A model generated the notes under the pieces. That model saw nothing but the letters and a program-made list of their open reading frames with translations. It did no database searches and was not told the DNA's origin. From Desulfatitalea alkaliphila (GTDB lineage Bacteria > Desulfobacterota > Desulfobacteria > Desulfobacterales > Desulfosarcinaceae), in the NCBI RefSeq assembly GCF_022968795.1, contig NZ_JALJRB010000008.1:124001-188000 (forward strand): a stretch of DNA of 64,000 nucleotides, written 5' to 3'. This document shows positions 54,897 through 63,289 of the stretch, in pieces. Position numbers and translations under genes: made by a program. Every line of letters starts with the position of its first letter. Positions within the stretch are counted from its first letter, which is position 1.

Positions 54897-55083
54897 CTAC
54901 ACCACGAAATGCAGCGTTATCTTTCGGATCGGCTGCAGGGGTCACAATCATTCCCGGATGGATGCATGTTTGGCATCCGCTGATACAATCCATCGGACAA
55001 CGCGGTTGGATGCTCCGAACACAAATCAGTCGGGCATCCCCTCCTTATCGGGCACCTCGACCGCACCGGGCACCCCCCCGTAG

Positions 55084-55103
55084 GGGCACGGCATGCCGTG
55101 CCC
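55084..55103. repeat. 20-base perfect palindrome, copy 2
   Basis: Identical core to copy 1, preceded by GTAG, the mirror of the CTAC that follows copy 1. The two copies therefore look like two halves or decayed copies of a 28-base full palindrome. Confidence 0.8.
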
Positions 55104-55250
55104 TTGCCCGAGGTTCACCGCCCCGTTCGATTCAAATGACACCGCACTGGACATTTGCCGCCGGCATCGGTATCGTAGTCATGTCGATTGAACGCCATTC
55201 AGGAAACATCGCCAACCGCCGCAGCGCCATGCAAATGAAGGCAGGCCGTC

Positions 55251-56432
55251 ATGCCCCACATCGCCCGTATCGCCCGGCTCCAGAAAACCATTCAGGAACG
55301 CGGTTTGGCCGGCGCCCTGATTTTCTACTCACGGGACATTCTCTACTACACCGGCACCGCCCAGCCCGCCTATTTGGTGGTGCGGCCGACGGATTACATG
55401 CTCTTCGTGCGCCGCGGGTATGCTTTTGCCCAGGCCGATTGCAAGCTGCCGCAGGATCGCATGGTCGCTGAAAGCCGCCTGGCCACCGTGGCCCAGCGCA
55501 TGTTTGCCGATCAGGAGCGCCGGCAACCGGTCGGCACCGAACTGGATCTGCTGACCGTGAACCACTACCGCCATTTTCAGCAGGCCCTGGACCACCGCCC
55601 CCTGGTGGACATCTCGGATGCCATCCTCGATCAGCGCTCCGTCAAAGCGCCCCAGGAGATCGAAAGTGTACGCAAGGCCTGCGCCGCCGTGAATGCCGGC
55701 CACCTGCGCATCCTGGAACGCCTGCGGCCGGGCATCAGCGAACTGGAGCTGGCCGCCGAGATCGAACACGCCCAGCGCATCGCCGGTCACGAAGGGGTCT
55801 TTTTCATGCGCATGCCCGACTTCGTCATGAGCCGCGGCCCCTTGGCTTCCGGCCCCAATTTGCGGCGCACCAGCGGCAACATTTACACCATCACCGGCAC
55901 CGGCTTGAGCAGCGCGGTGCCCGCCGGACCGTCGCGCCGCATCATCGCCCACGGCGATCTGCTCATGGTGGACATCCCCACCTGCATCGAAGGCTACCAC
56001 GCCGACCAGAGCCGCACCTACGCCGTGGGCCGGGCTCCGGAAGGCGCCCTCGACCGTTTCGCCCTCTTGCGCGAGGTGGCCGATCACCTGATCGATCGTC
56101 TGAAGCCCGGCATGACCGCCGGAGAGGCCTATGCCATCGCCAAAAACCGCGCCGACCACCTTGGCCTGTCCGACGCTTTTCTGGCCTTCGACACCCAACC
56201 GCCGGCCCATTTCATCGGCCACGGCGTCGGCCTGGAGGTCAACGAGCCGCCCCTGCTGGCCGCCAACGGCAAGGCCCTGCTGGCCGACCACATGGTGCTG
56301 GCCATCGAAATGCACCTCATGGCGCCCGACGGTCCGACCCTCAAACTGGAAGACACCGTGTATCTCACTCCCGACGGGGTGGAGATCCTAACCCTCTCGC
56401 CACGGGAGTTGACGGTGGTCCCATGCGATTGA
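55251..56432 (+). CDS. M24-family (Xaa-Pro) aminopeptidase-like protein
   Basis: 393 aa with the two-domain creatinase/prolidase layout. The C-terminal pita-bread domain has metal ligands in LMVDIPTCIEGYHADQSRTYAVG (two Asp), HFIGHGVGLEVNEPPLL (His), AIEMHL (Glu) and KLEDTVYL (Glu). It cleaves N-terminal Xaa-Pro bonds or acts on related amides. Cytoplasmic, no signal peptide. It overlaps the next gene by 10 bases. Confidence 0.9.
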   Translation: MPHIARIARLQKTIQERGLAGALIFYSRDILYYTGTAQPAYLVVRPTDYMLFVRRGYAFAQADCKLPQDRMVAESRLATVAQRMFADQERRQPVGTELDLLTVNHYRHFQQALDHRPLVDISDAILDQRSVKAPQEIESVRKACAAVNAGHLRILERLRPGISELELAAEIEHAQRIAGHEGVFFMRMPDFVMSRGPLASGPNLRRTSGNIYTITGTGLSSAVPAGPSRRIIAHGDLLMVDIPTCIEGYHADQSRTYAVGRAPEGALDRFALLREVADHLIDRLKPGMTAGEAYAIAKNRADHLGLSDAFLAFDTQPPAHFIGHGVGLEVNEPPLLAANGKALLADHMVLAIEMHLMAPDGPTLKLEDTVYLTPDGVEILTLSPRELTVVPCD

Positions 56433-57247
56433 CAGGCCGCCGGCAGCGATCGGTCCGCCCCGGCCGGTCCCTTATCCTGTTGGGCACCCTTTGCGGGCTG
56501 TTTATCCTACTGCCTGCCTGCCGGACACTGCACCCCGCAGAAGCCGACTCCGTTCCGTTCCTGACACCCGAAATCATCGCCGTTCTGCCCCACGATCCGA
56601 CCGCCTACACCCAGGGCCTGCTCTACCATGCCGGCCACCTATACGAGAGCACCGGCCGCTACGGCCGCTCCGAACTGCGCCGTGTGGACCCGGCCACCGG
56701 CAAGGTGCTGCAGCGCGTGCGCCTCGAAGACCGTTTCTTCGGTGAAGGGCTGGCCCGGGTGGACGACCGGCTCATCCAGTTGACCTGGGGGGAAAAGACA
56801 GCCCTGGTGTACGATTCGACCACCTTCGCGCCTTTGGGCCGGTTCAGCTACGAAGGCGAAGGATGGGGCCTCTGCTATGACGGCCGCCATCTCTATCGCA
56901 GTGACGGGGGGAGCCGCCTGATGCTGCACGCCCCCGACACCTTCGCCGTGGTCGGCGCCCTGCCGGTCACCCGGGGGGGGCGCCCCGTGACCCACCTCAA
57001 CGAACTGGCTTGCGTCGGCAGCCATATCTACGCCAATGTGTTTCTCAGCGACCACATCGTACAGATCGACAAACAGAGCGGACAGGTCAGCGCCGTGATC
57101 GACGGCAGCCGGTTGCTTGCGCCGCGGGAACGGGACGCCCTGCCCGCCGACGCGGTGCTCAACGGCATCGCCTGGGATCCCCGGGAAGCGGTCTTTTACC
57201 TGACCGGCAAATTGTGGCCCAAGATGTTCAAGGTGCGGCTGGAATAA
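56423..57247 (+). CDS. Glutaminyl-peptide cyclotransferase (plant-type), lipoprotein
   Basis: 274 aa. The N terminus is a lipoprotein signal: basic, then a hydrophobic stretch (LILLGTLCGLFILLPAC) with lipobox Cys33. The mature part is a beta-propeller glutaminyl cyclase with HDPTAYTQGLLYH, LYESTGRYGRSELRRVD, VTHLNELACVGSHIYANVF and LNGIAWDP. It forms pyroglutamate from N-terminal glutamine. It starts inside the end of the M24 peptidase gene, so the pair may act on peptide N termini. Interestingly, PxpA for pyroglutamate lies in the same window but 20 kb away. Confidence 0.9.
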   Translation: MRLTGRRQRSVRPGRSLILLGTLCGLFILLPACRTLHPAEADSVPFLTPEIIAVLPHDPTAYTQGLLYHAGHLYESTGRYGRSELRRVDPATGKVLQRVRLEDRFFGEGLARVDDRLIQLTWGEKTALVYDSTTFAPLGRFSYEGEGWGLCYDGRHLYRSDGGSRLMLHAPDTFAVVGALPVTRGGRPVTHLNELACVGSHIYANVFLSDHIVQIDKQSGQVSAVIDGSRLLAPRERDALPADAVLNGIAWDPREAVFYLTGKLWPKMFKVRLE

Positions 57248-57377
57248 CTGGTTGTCGCCGATGGGCACCGGCCGTGCCGCCATTCCCGGTGGACTTTACA
57301 ACCCGCCCGATCATTGATAACCATAATGCCCAGGCCATCACCCCGATCCTCCCCAACCAACAGATTCGAACCTTTTT

Positions 57378-59648
57378 ATGACGGAAATGCGCAACAAGGC
57401 CCGAGCCGCGCTGCAAACAACCTTCGGCTTTCCCGATTTCATCTCCATTCAGGCGGAGGTCATCGATCACGTGCTGGCCGGACGGGACGCCTTGTGCGTC
57501 ATGCCCACCGGCGGTGGCAAATCGATCTGCTACCAGGTGCCGGCCCTGCTGTTGGAGGGCCTCACGGTGGTGGTGTCGCCCCTGATTTCGCTGATGAACG
57601 ACCAGATGCAGCAGCTGCGCCAGAACGGCGTGGCCGCGGTGGTGCTCAACAGCACCCTGGACAGCGACACCTACCGCCGCCACATGGCGCGCATCCGCGC
57701 CGGCGAGGTCAAATTGCTCTATGTGGCGCCGGAAACTTTGCTCAAACCGGGCCTGCTCGAATTCCTGGACCAAGCCACGGTGCGCTGCCTGGCCGTCGAC
57801 GAGGCCCACTGCATCTCCGAGTGGGGCCACGATTTCCGGCCCGAATACCGCCGCCTGGCCGAAGTGCGCGCCCGCTGGCCCCGGGCGGTATGCATGGCCT
57901 TGACCGCCACCGCCACGGAGCAGGTGCGCCGGGACATCCGCGCCTGCCTGGGCTTTGGCGAAGAGTGCCAATTCATCGCCGGTTTCGACCGTCCCAATCT
58001 CTTCCTGCAGGTCAGCCCCAAGGCGCACCCTTATCGCCAAACCCTAACCATGATCCGACGCCACGAGGGGCGGCCCGGGATCGTCTACTGCGCCACCCGC
58101 CGCCAGGTGGACCTGCTCAGCGAACGGCTGGCCGCCGACGGCATCGCCGCCCTGCCCTACCACGCCGGGCTGCCCGATGACGTCCGCCACAAACACCAGG
58201 AGCGCTTCTCGCGGGACGATGTGCAAGTGATGGTGGCCACCGTGGCCTTCGGCATGGGCATCGACAAAAGCAATATTCGCTTCGTGGTGCACCACGACCT
58301 GCCCAAGAACATCGAGAGCTACTACCAGGAGATCGGCCGCGCCGGACGCGACGGCGCCCCCGCCGATTGCCTGCTGCTTTACTCCTACGGCGATATTTAC
58401 AAAATCCGCTACATGATCGATCAAATGGCCGACCACCGGCGGCGCACGGCCAACCTGCTGCTGACCACGCTGCTGCGGTATGTGGAGACCGAGGCCTGCC
58501 GCCGGATCGTGCTGCTGGAGTACTTCGGTGAAACCTACGCGCAAGCATCCTGCGGCATGTGCGACAACTGCACCACGGAGAAACGGCCCGCCGTCGATTT
58601 GACCGTGCCCGCCCAGAAACTGCTCTCCTGCGTGAAACGCACCGGCGAAAGCTTCGGCGTGGCCCATGTGATCGATGTGCTGCGGGGCTCCAAGGCCAAA
58701 AAGGTGTTGCAGCGGGGCCACGACCGGCTCTCCACCTACGGTATCGGCGCGGAATACAGCGCCATCCAGTGGCGCCACCTGGCACGCCAGCTGCTGCACC
58801 AGGGTTTCATCGTCCAGGACATGGACCACGGCGCCCTGCGGCTGACGCCCAAGTCATGGGCCCTGTTTCGGGGTGAATGCACTTTTCAAGGCAGTGTCCC
58901 CGAGGCCGCGATCGCCGCCGCTCCGGCCGCTGCCGCAACGGCACCAAAGGCGGCGGCAACGACCAAAGCCGGCCCTGCACCGCCGCCCCATGACACCGAC
59001 CTGTTCGACCGCTTGCGCGCCGTGCGCAAGGAACTGGCCGACGCCGCGGGCGTACCTCCCTTCGTCATCTTTTCCGACAAAACATTGATGGAGATGGCCG
59101 CCTGGTATCCCCAATCCGCCGCGGCACTGCTGCAAATCAACGGTGTGGGGCAAGTCAAGGCGCAACAGTACGGCGAGCGCTTTCTGGCCGCAATTCGCGA
59201 TTACTGCAGTGAAAGGGGCATTGCCGAGGTGCCCCGCCCGCAGACCGCCGCGGTGGCAGCCGCCGACCCCACCCGCACCGCAACGGGCGAAAAACGGCGC
59301 TTCGTGACCATGGGCGAGGCGTTCAACGCCGGCGCCACCATCGCCGAACTTTCGGCGGTCCACAATATCAAGCACACCACCATCGTTGCCCACCTGGAAC
59401 GTTACGGGCAGGCAGGCCACGCTTTGAATGCCGAAGGGTTGCGGAAGGAAATCGAATTGGACCCATCCGCCCGCGCCGAGGCCCTGGCGGCCTTCGAGCG
59501 GCTGGGCGGCCAGGCCCTGCGGCCGGTGCACGAAGCCCTCAATGGATCGATCGACTACGACACCCTTCGCCTGCTGCGCCTGTATCTGCACAGTCGCGAT
59601 CAGGCATCATTGAATGGGAAAGCGGAAAACGTTTCGGGAAATGAATAA
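57378..59648 (+). CDS. recQ: RecQ-type ATP-dependent DNA helicase with C-terminal HTH extension
   Basis: 756 aa, longer than E. coli RecQ. Helicase core: FPDFISIQAEVIDHVLAG, Walker A MPTGGGKSICYQ, AVDEAHCISEWGHDFRPEY, and MGIDKSNIRFVVHHDLPKN with YQEIGRAGRDG. The zinc domain has ETEACRR...CGMCDNC. Then a winged helix, an HRDC domain (LFDRLRAVRKELADAAGVPP, about 540-610) and a C-terminal helix-turn-helix module (GATIAELSAVHNIKHTTIVAHL). It unwinds DNA 3' to 5' in recombination and fork repair. Confidence 0.96.
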   Translation: MTEMRNKARAALQTTFGFPDFISIQAEVIDHVLAGRDALCVMPTGGGKSICYQVPALLLEGLTVVVSPLISLMNDQMQQLRQNGVAAVVLNSTLDSDTYRRHMARIRAGEVKLLYVAPETLLKPGLLEFLDQATVRCLAVDEAHCISEWGHDFRPEYRRLAEVRARWPRAVCMALTATATEQVRRDIRACLGFGEECQFIAGFDRPNLFLQVSPKAHPYRQTLTMIRRHEGRPGIVYCATRRQVDLLSERLAADGIAALPYHAGLPDDVRHKHQERFSRDDVQVMVATVAFGMGIDKSNIRFVVHHDLPKNIESYYQEIGRAGRDGAPADCLLLYSYGDIYKIRYMIDQMADHRRRTANLLLTTLLRYVETEACRRIVLLEYFGETYAQASCGMCDNCTTEKRPAVDLTVPAQKLLSCVKRTGESFGVAHVIDVLRGSKAKKVLQRGHDRLSTYGIGAEYSAIQWRHLARQLLHQGFIVQDMDHGALRLTPKSWALFRGECTFQGSVPEAAIAAAPAAAATAPKAAATTKAGPAPPPHDTDLFDRLRAVRKELADAAGVPPFVIFSDKTLMEMAAWYPQSAAALLQINGVGQVKAQQYGERFLAAIRDYCSERGIAEVPRPQTAAVAAADPTRTATGEKRRFVTMGEAFNAGATIAELSAVHNIKHTTIVAHLERYGQAGHALNAEGLRKEIELDPSARAEALAAFERLGGQALRPVHEALNGSIDYDTLRLLRLYLHSRDQASLNGKAENVSGNE

Positions 59649-59651
59649 CCG

Positions 59652-60536
59652 TCACGCCCCGGTCGTCAGCCGGTCGGCGAATTTGAAGCCGATCATTTTG
59701 TAGATCAGCTTGGCCACGGCAAAAGGGGAATTGGGATCGGTGGGTCGGTGGGACAGCTCCACCACGTCGCATCCCACCACATCCTTGGCGGCAAAGACGG
59801 CCTGCAGCAACTCCAGGGTCTCGTCCCACAGCAGGCCGCCCGGTTCAGGGGTGCCGGTACTGGCGATGACGCTCCAATCGAAGGCATCCACATCCACCGT
59901 AATGAACAGCTTTTCGGGCAGGGCATCGAGGGCGGCCTGAAGATCGAAGGCGCCCCGGCGCCATTGGCGCATGGTGCACATGGCCAGGTTCTCTTGCTTG
60001 ACCTGTTGCGCCTCCTCCACCGCCATGCTGCGGATGCCGATCTGCAGCGTGTGGGGCGTCAGCTCCCGAATGCGGGCCATCACGCTGGCATGGCTCAAGG
60101 GGTTGTCTTCGTAGCGGTCGCGCAGATCGGCGTGGGCGTCGAGCTGGATGACCCCGAAGCGGGGATGGTGTTTGGCCACGCTGCGCGCGAAGCCGCTGCT
60201 GATGGAGTGGTCGCCGCCCACCACCACCGGAAAGCGCCCTTGGGCCAAAAGTTGGTCGGTGATATCGGCCAGCAGATCGATCATGGCCGGGGCATCACCG
60301 GGGATGGGCGGCGTGGCGAGGGTGGCGATGCCGATGCGGTAGGGTTCGGCGTCGATCCAGTCGTCGTAGAACTCCACCTGCTGGGAAGCCTCCAGCACCG
60401 CCTGCGGGCCGTCGGCCGTGCCCAGACCGTAGGAGACGTTGCCCTCGTAACCGAAGGGCACCACCACCACCCGTGCAACGGCCGGATCGTCGTACCCGTC
60501 CGGCGGCGCCAGAAATGGGGTGCCGTGGGCTTTCAC
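59652..60536 (-). CDS. speB: Agmatinase (arginase/ureohydrolase family)
   Basis: 294 aa from a GTG that overlaps the stop of the upstream gene (GTGA), with GGAG eight bases before. Binuclear manganese ligands are in VVVGGDHSISSG, IQLDAHADLRD and TVDVDAFDWSV, as in ureohydrolases. It splits agmatine to putrescine and urea. It is last in the operon that begins with a BioB-like gene and includes arginine decarboxylase, so the agmatine assignment is well supported by context. Confidence 0.92.
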   Translation of the reverse strand: MKAHGTPFLAPPDGYDDPAVARVVVVPFGYEGNVSYGLGTADGPQAVLEASQQVEFYDDWIDAEPYRIGIATLATPPIPGDAPAMIDLLADITDQLLAQGRFPVVVGGDHSISSGFARSVAKHHPRFGVIQLDAHADLRDRYEDNPLSHASVMARIRELTPHTLQIGIRSMAVEEAQQVKQENLAMCTMRQWRRGAFDLQAALDALPEKLFITVDVDAFDWSVIASTGTPEPGGLLWDETLELLQAVFAAKDVVGCDVVELSHRPTDPNSPFAVAKLIYKMIGFKFADRLTTGA

Positions 60537-61594
60537 GCCGCCGTCTCCAGTTGCTGAACCCGCTCGGCCATGCGGCTGCAGATATCCTTGGGCGCACGGG
60601 GCGCGCAGCGATCCATCACATAAGCCGCCAGCAGCGGAAAAATGATGCTGTACTCCCCCCACACCTGCACCAGGTTGGTCTCCCCGGCATGCTGATACTT
60701 GCCCCAGGTAACCGCCTCGCCGAAGGTGCAACTGGAAAGACTGCCCTCCCGCTCCACGGCGGTGCCGATCTGAATGCCGCGGTCGGCGCCTTCGAAATCG
60801 ACCCCCAGGATCTGGCTGATGGTGGGCCCGGTCTGCTGGATGAAGTTCTTCGGCCCACCGCCGCCCAACTCCACGAAACCGGTCTGTTCCGAAGTGAAGG
60901 CGATGGCCGACGAGTGCAGAATGTCCTTCTGGGCCGAAAGCCGCACCGGAAATCCCATCCGGTCGGTGCGCACCAGGTTCATGGCAATGGAGTGATTGGA
61001 CAAGGAGTCCCAGAACAGGGGCACGCCCAGACGGGCCGCCGCGATGGTGAAGCTGCGTTCCGGATGGGGCGCGTTGCGCGCGGCCCAAAGGCCCAGCAGG
61101 CGGTTGAACTCCCAACTGGCCAGTTCGTGTTTGCCCAGCGCCGCGTGCTCCTCCTCGACGAAACGCCGAATGATGGCGTCCTGGGCCTCCAGGGTCTCCT
61201 CCTCCCGAATGCCGATATCGTAAATCCGGGTGTCGCCGTGGCGCCGCAGCTCGTTGTCGTCATGATGGGGCTGGATCGCCTTGACCGGCAGGCCGAAGGC
61301 AAAGTGCAGATCGTGGTAAACTTGGGCGCCGGTGGAACAGATCACATCCACCACGCCGGCCTCCAGCAAGGAGATCACCATGCCCCCCATGCCGCCGGCG
61401 ATACCCGCCCCGGCGATGCCCAGCCAGATGGTATCGCCCTCATCGGTCATGCGGGCAAAGAGCCGGGCCGCGCGATGCACGTTGCGCGCCTCGAAACAGG
61501 TCCGGCCCATCAGTTCCAAAAGGTCGGAAACGCCCATCCCCTTGACCAGCCGCTCGGGCACGATGTCAGGGGCGTTGCTGAATAACGACTTCAT
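60533..61594 (-). CDS. Deoxyhypusine-synthase-like protein (bacterial, probably polyamine aminobutyltransferase)
   Basis: 353 aa with AAAGGA upstream. DHS fold: LGIAGAGIAGGMGGMVISLLEAGVVDVICSTGA (NAD binding) and GFVELGGGGPKNFIQQTGP with the lysine that carries the aminobutyl group in DHS. Bacteria have no eIF5A, so true deoxyhypusine synthesis is unlikely; relatives are thought to make homospermidine or a similar polyamine. Location between agmatinase and arginine decarboxylase supports a polyamine product from putrescine. No S-adenosylmethionine decarboxylase or spermidine synthase is seen nearby. Confidence 0.85.
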   Translation of the reverse strand: MKSLFSNAPDIVPERLVKGMGVSDLLELMGRTCFEARNVHRAARLFARMTDEGDTIWLGIAGAGIAGGMGGMVISLLEAGVVDVICSTGAQVYHDLHFAFGLPVKAIQPHHDDNELRRHGDTRIYDIGIREEETLEAQDAIIRRFVEEEHAALGKHELASWEFNRLLGLWAARNAPHPERSFTIAAARLGVPLFWDSLSNHSIAMNLVRTDRMGFPVRLSAQKDILHSSAIAFTSEQTGFVELGGGGPKNFIQQTGPTISQILGVDFEGADRGIQIGTAVEREGSLSSCTFGEAVTWGKYQHAGETNLVQVWGEYSIIFPLLAAYVMDRCAPRAPKDICSRMAERVQQLETAA

Positions 61595-61616
61595 AACATC
61601 CTTTTTGGTCGGCGGG

Positions 61617-62183
61617 CTAATCGACCACCATCACGGCGCATGCCAGCACCGTGGTCCAGAGCCCGTCTTTGTGTCCGTGGGCCGCCTTGGCCACGCTGCG
61701 GCTGACGAAGAGCCGATCCTTGCCGGCCACGTAATGCTGCTTGCGCTCGTCCCAGGCCTTGTCCGGGTCCAACTCGATGCCCAGGGTCGACGCCAGCATG
61801 GTGGCCGCCAAATCCTCGGCAAAATCCCCGGACTGGCGTGCATTCTGGCCGAATCCATGATGCTCCGAGATGTAACCGTATTGGTTCTTGTCCTTGGGCT
61901 GGGCCAATCCCACGGCGGCCGTCACCAGGCGACTCGGCTCGTTGGTGCTTTCCCGCGCCAGAACGACGAACAGAATCTGGCCCGGCGCCAGCAGCTTGAG
62001 CCCCTCGGCCTTTGAAATGATCTTGCAATCCGGCGGAAAGATACTCGAAATGGTAACCAGGTTGCACTTTTCGATGCCCGCATCCCGCAATGCCAACTCA
62101 AAGCTCTGCAGTTTGTTGCGGTGATGCCCCACCCCTTTGGTAAAAAACATCTGCTTGGGTACGATTTTAAACAATTCCTTCAT
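61617..62183 (-). CDS. Pyruvoyl-dependent arginine decarboxylase
   Basis: 188 aa. The self-cleavage site is [10 protein letters not shown] (Ser46-Ser47), which generates the pyruvoyl group on the alpha chain. Other typical parts are [20 protein letters not shown] at the N terminus and [11 protein letters not shown]. It decarboxylates arginine to agmatine, feeding agmatinase downstream. A precursor of this size matches archaeal-type PvlArgDC. It lies 22 bases before the DHS-like gene. Confidence 0.93.
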   Translation of the reverse strand: MKELFKIVPKQMFFTKGVGHHRNKLQSFELALRDAGIEKCNLVTISSIFPPDCKIISKAEGLKLLAPGQILFVVLARESTNEPSRLVTAAVGLAQPKDKNQYGYISEHHGFGQNARQSGDFAEDLAATMLASTLGIELDPDKAWDERKQHYVAGKDRLFVSRSVAKAAHGHKDGLWTTVLACAVMVVD

Positions 62184-62251
62184 CCTTTCTGCATCGAAGT
62201 GTCGACCGATGAACGGTTCGGGGCGGACTATAGGCGATACGGTTCAAATAT

Positions 62252-63289
62252 TCAAGGTGCAAGATGGCGCCGGGGCAATGCGGATTCGTCCATGCGCGCT
62301 GCGGCCGTCCGGCCGTTGATCAGCCCGAGTTCAGCGATCAGCGCCGCATCCAAAACCATCTGCTCGGCACTGGTCATGCGCTCCGGCGCCACCCACCATC
62401 CGTTGGCGCCCGCGAAAAAGACCCAGGAACGAAAATCGCCCAGAATCCGCTCCCACCCGTCGGCAACAACGATATCCCCCTGCGGATAAACGAAACGGAA
62501 CAGGCCGATGCAGGCCAACGCCGCCATCGGCGATATTGCCGCCTGCTGCCCGAGTTGCGCACCATCGGACGGTGCACCAAATCGGATCGTTATCGCGGCG
62601 GGATCCAACGCGCGCAAGGCAAGGGCCAAGTCCACCCGCTGCGCCCAAGTGTCTCCCGCACCCAACAGACCGGCGCAACACAGTTCCAGTCCAGCGGCCC
62701 GCGCAACTTCTAAGTCCACCAGGCCATCGCCGTTACCCCGCACCGCACCGTTCGCGCTGTCACATTGGGTTGCCGCGTGGCGCTGTAAATGATACCGGTC
62801 GATCCCCGCCGCCTTCAATCGGCGGGCCGTATCCTCACCCAATCGCTCCGCTGAAACACAAAGCACCAATTTGGTTCGCCGACGCAACGCCCGCGCTGCA
62901 CGACAGATCGTTTCGACCCCGGCCGCGGACGAAAGGCCGCCGCTGACCACCATGGCGAAGTGGGTGCCCCCGCTCGCCGCCACCGCCGCACCCGCCTGAA
63001 TCAACTCATCCGCACACCGCAAGTCGGCACTACCACCGACCTTTCCTTGCAACGAAGTACAACCTGCGCCACAACCCTCCAAAGACATATCCCTTGCCAC
63101 AGCGACGCTCTCGCACTTGTTCACCCGCCGCAACCTATACCGCTGCCGGATCTTGTTGGCGAAACCCAACAGGTCCATCGCCTCCTCCACATCGTCGGGC
63201 ATCAGCGCCAAAGATTGCTCCCGCGAGATGCGCCAATCCTCGTAGGTGTTGATTTTCTGGGCAATACTGAGCATCGTTGCATTGAACAT
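62252..63289 (-). CDS. Biotin-synthase-like protein with a disrupted radical-SAM cluster motif
   Basis: 345 aa with a strong AAGGAGG start. The overall pattern is BioB-like: an N-terminal helix (SREQSLALMPDDVEEAMDLLGFANKIRQRY), ELCCAGLLGAGDTWAQRVDLALALRALDP (as in BioB CSGGIVGMGES), and a C-terminal AISPMAALACIGLFRFVYPQ. The CxxxCxxC site reads C73-GAG-C77-TS-L80, so the third cluster ligand is missing. It may no longer bind a [4Fe-4S]-SAM centre and would then have another role. First in the operon with arginine decarboxylase, 68 bases upstream of it. Confidence 0.75.
   Translation of the reverse strand: MFNATMLSIAQKINTYEDWRISREQSLALMPDDVEEAMDLLGFANKIRQRYRLRRVNKCESVAVARDMSLEGCGAGCTSLQGKVGGSADLRCADELIQAGAAVAASGGTHFAMVVSGGLSSAAGVETICRAARALRRRTKLVLCVSAERLGEDTARRLKAAGIDRYHLQRHAATQCDSANGAVRGNGDGLVDLEVARAAGLELCCAGLLGAGDTWAQRVDLALALRALDPAAITIRFGAPSDGAQLGQQAAISPMAALACIGLFRFVYPQGDIVVADGWERILGDFRSWVFFAGANGWWVAPERMTSAEQMVLDAALIAELGLINGRTAAARMDESALPRRHLAP

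Larger units (their letters stand above)
54727..55250. other. Repeat-rich intergenic region, 524 bases
   Basis: Short open frames here (for example 54748-55083 plus strand) have no ribosome-binding site or family pattern and span palindromes, so they are not called. The region holds an AT heptamer tract, two copies of a 20-base palindrome, and several copies of TCGGGCA/TCGGGTA-type words. It looks like a nest of dispersed intergenic elements between the kor-hdr cluster and the peptidase gene. Confidence 0.6.

Noticed and set aside
54748-55083. 111-codon frame in the spacer after the acyltransferase gene
   Set aside because: It runs across palindromic repeats, has no ribosome-binding site and its translation has no family pattern.
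54877-55103. Palindrome pair as a CRISPR array
   Set aside because: Only two copies 187 bases apart, fully self-complementary units, no spacer regularity and no cas genes.
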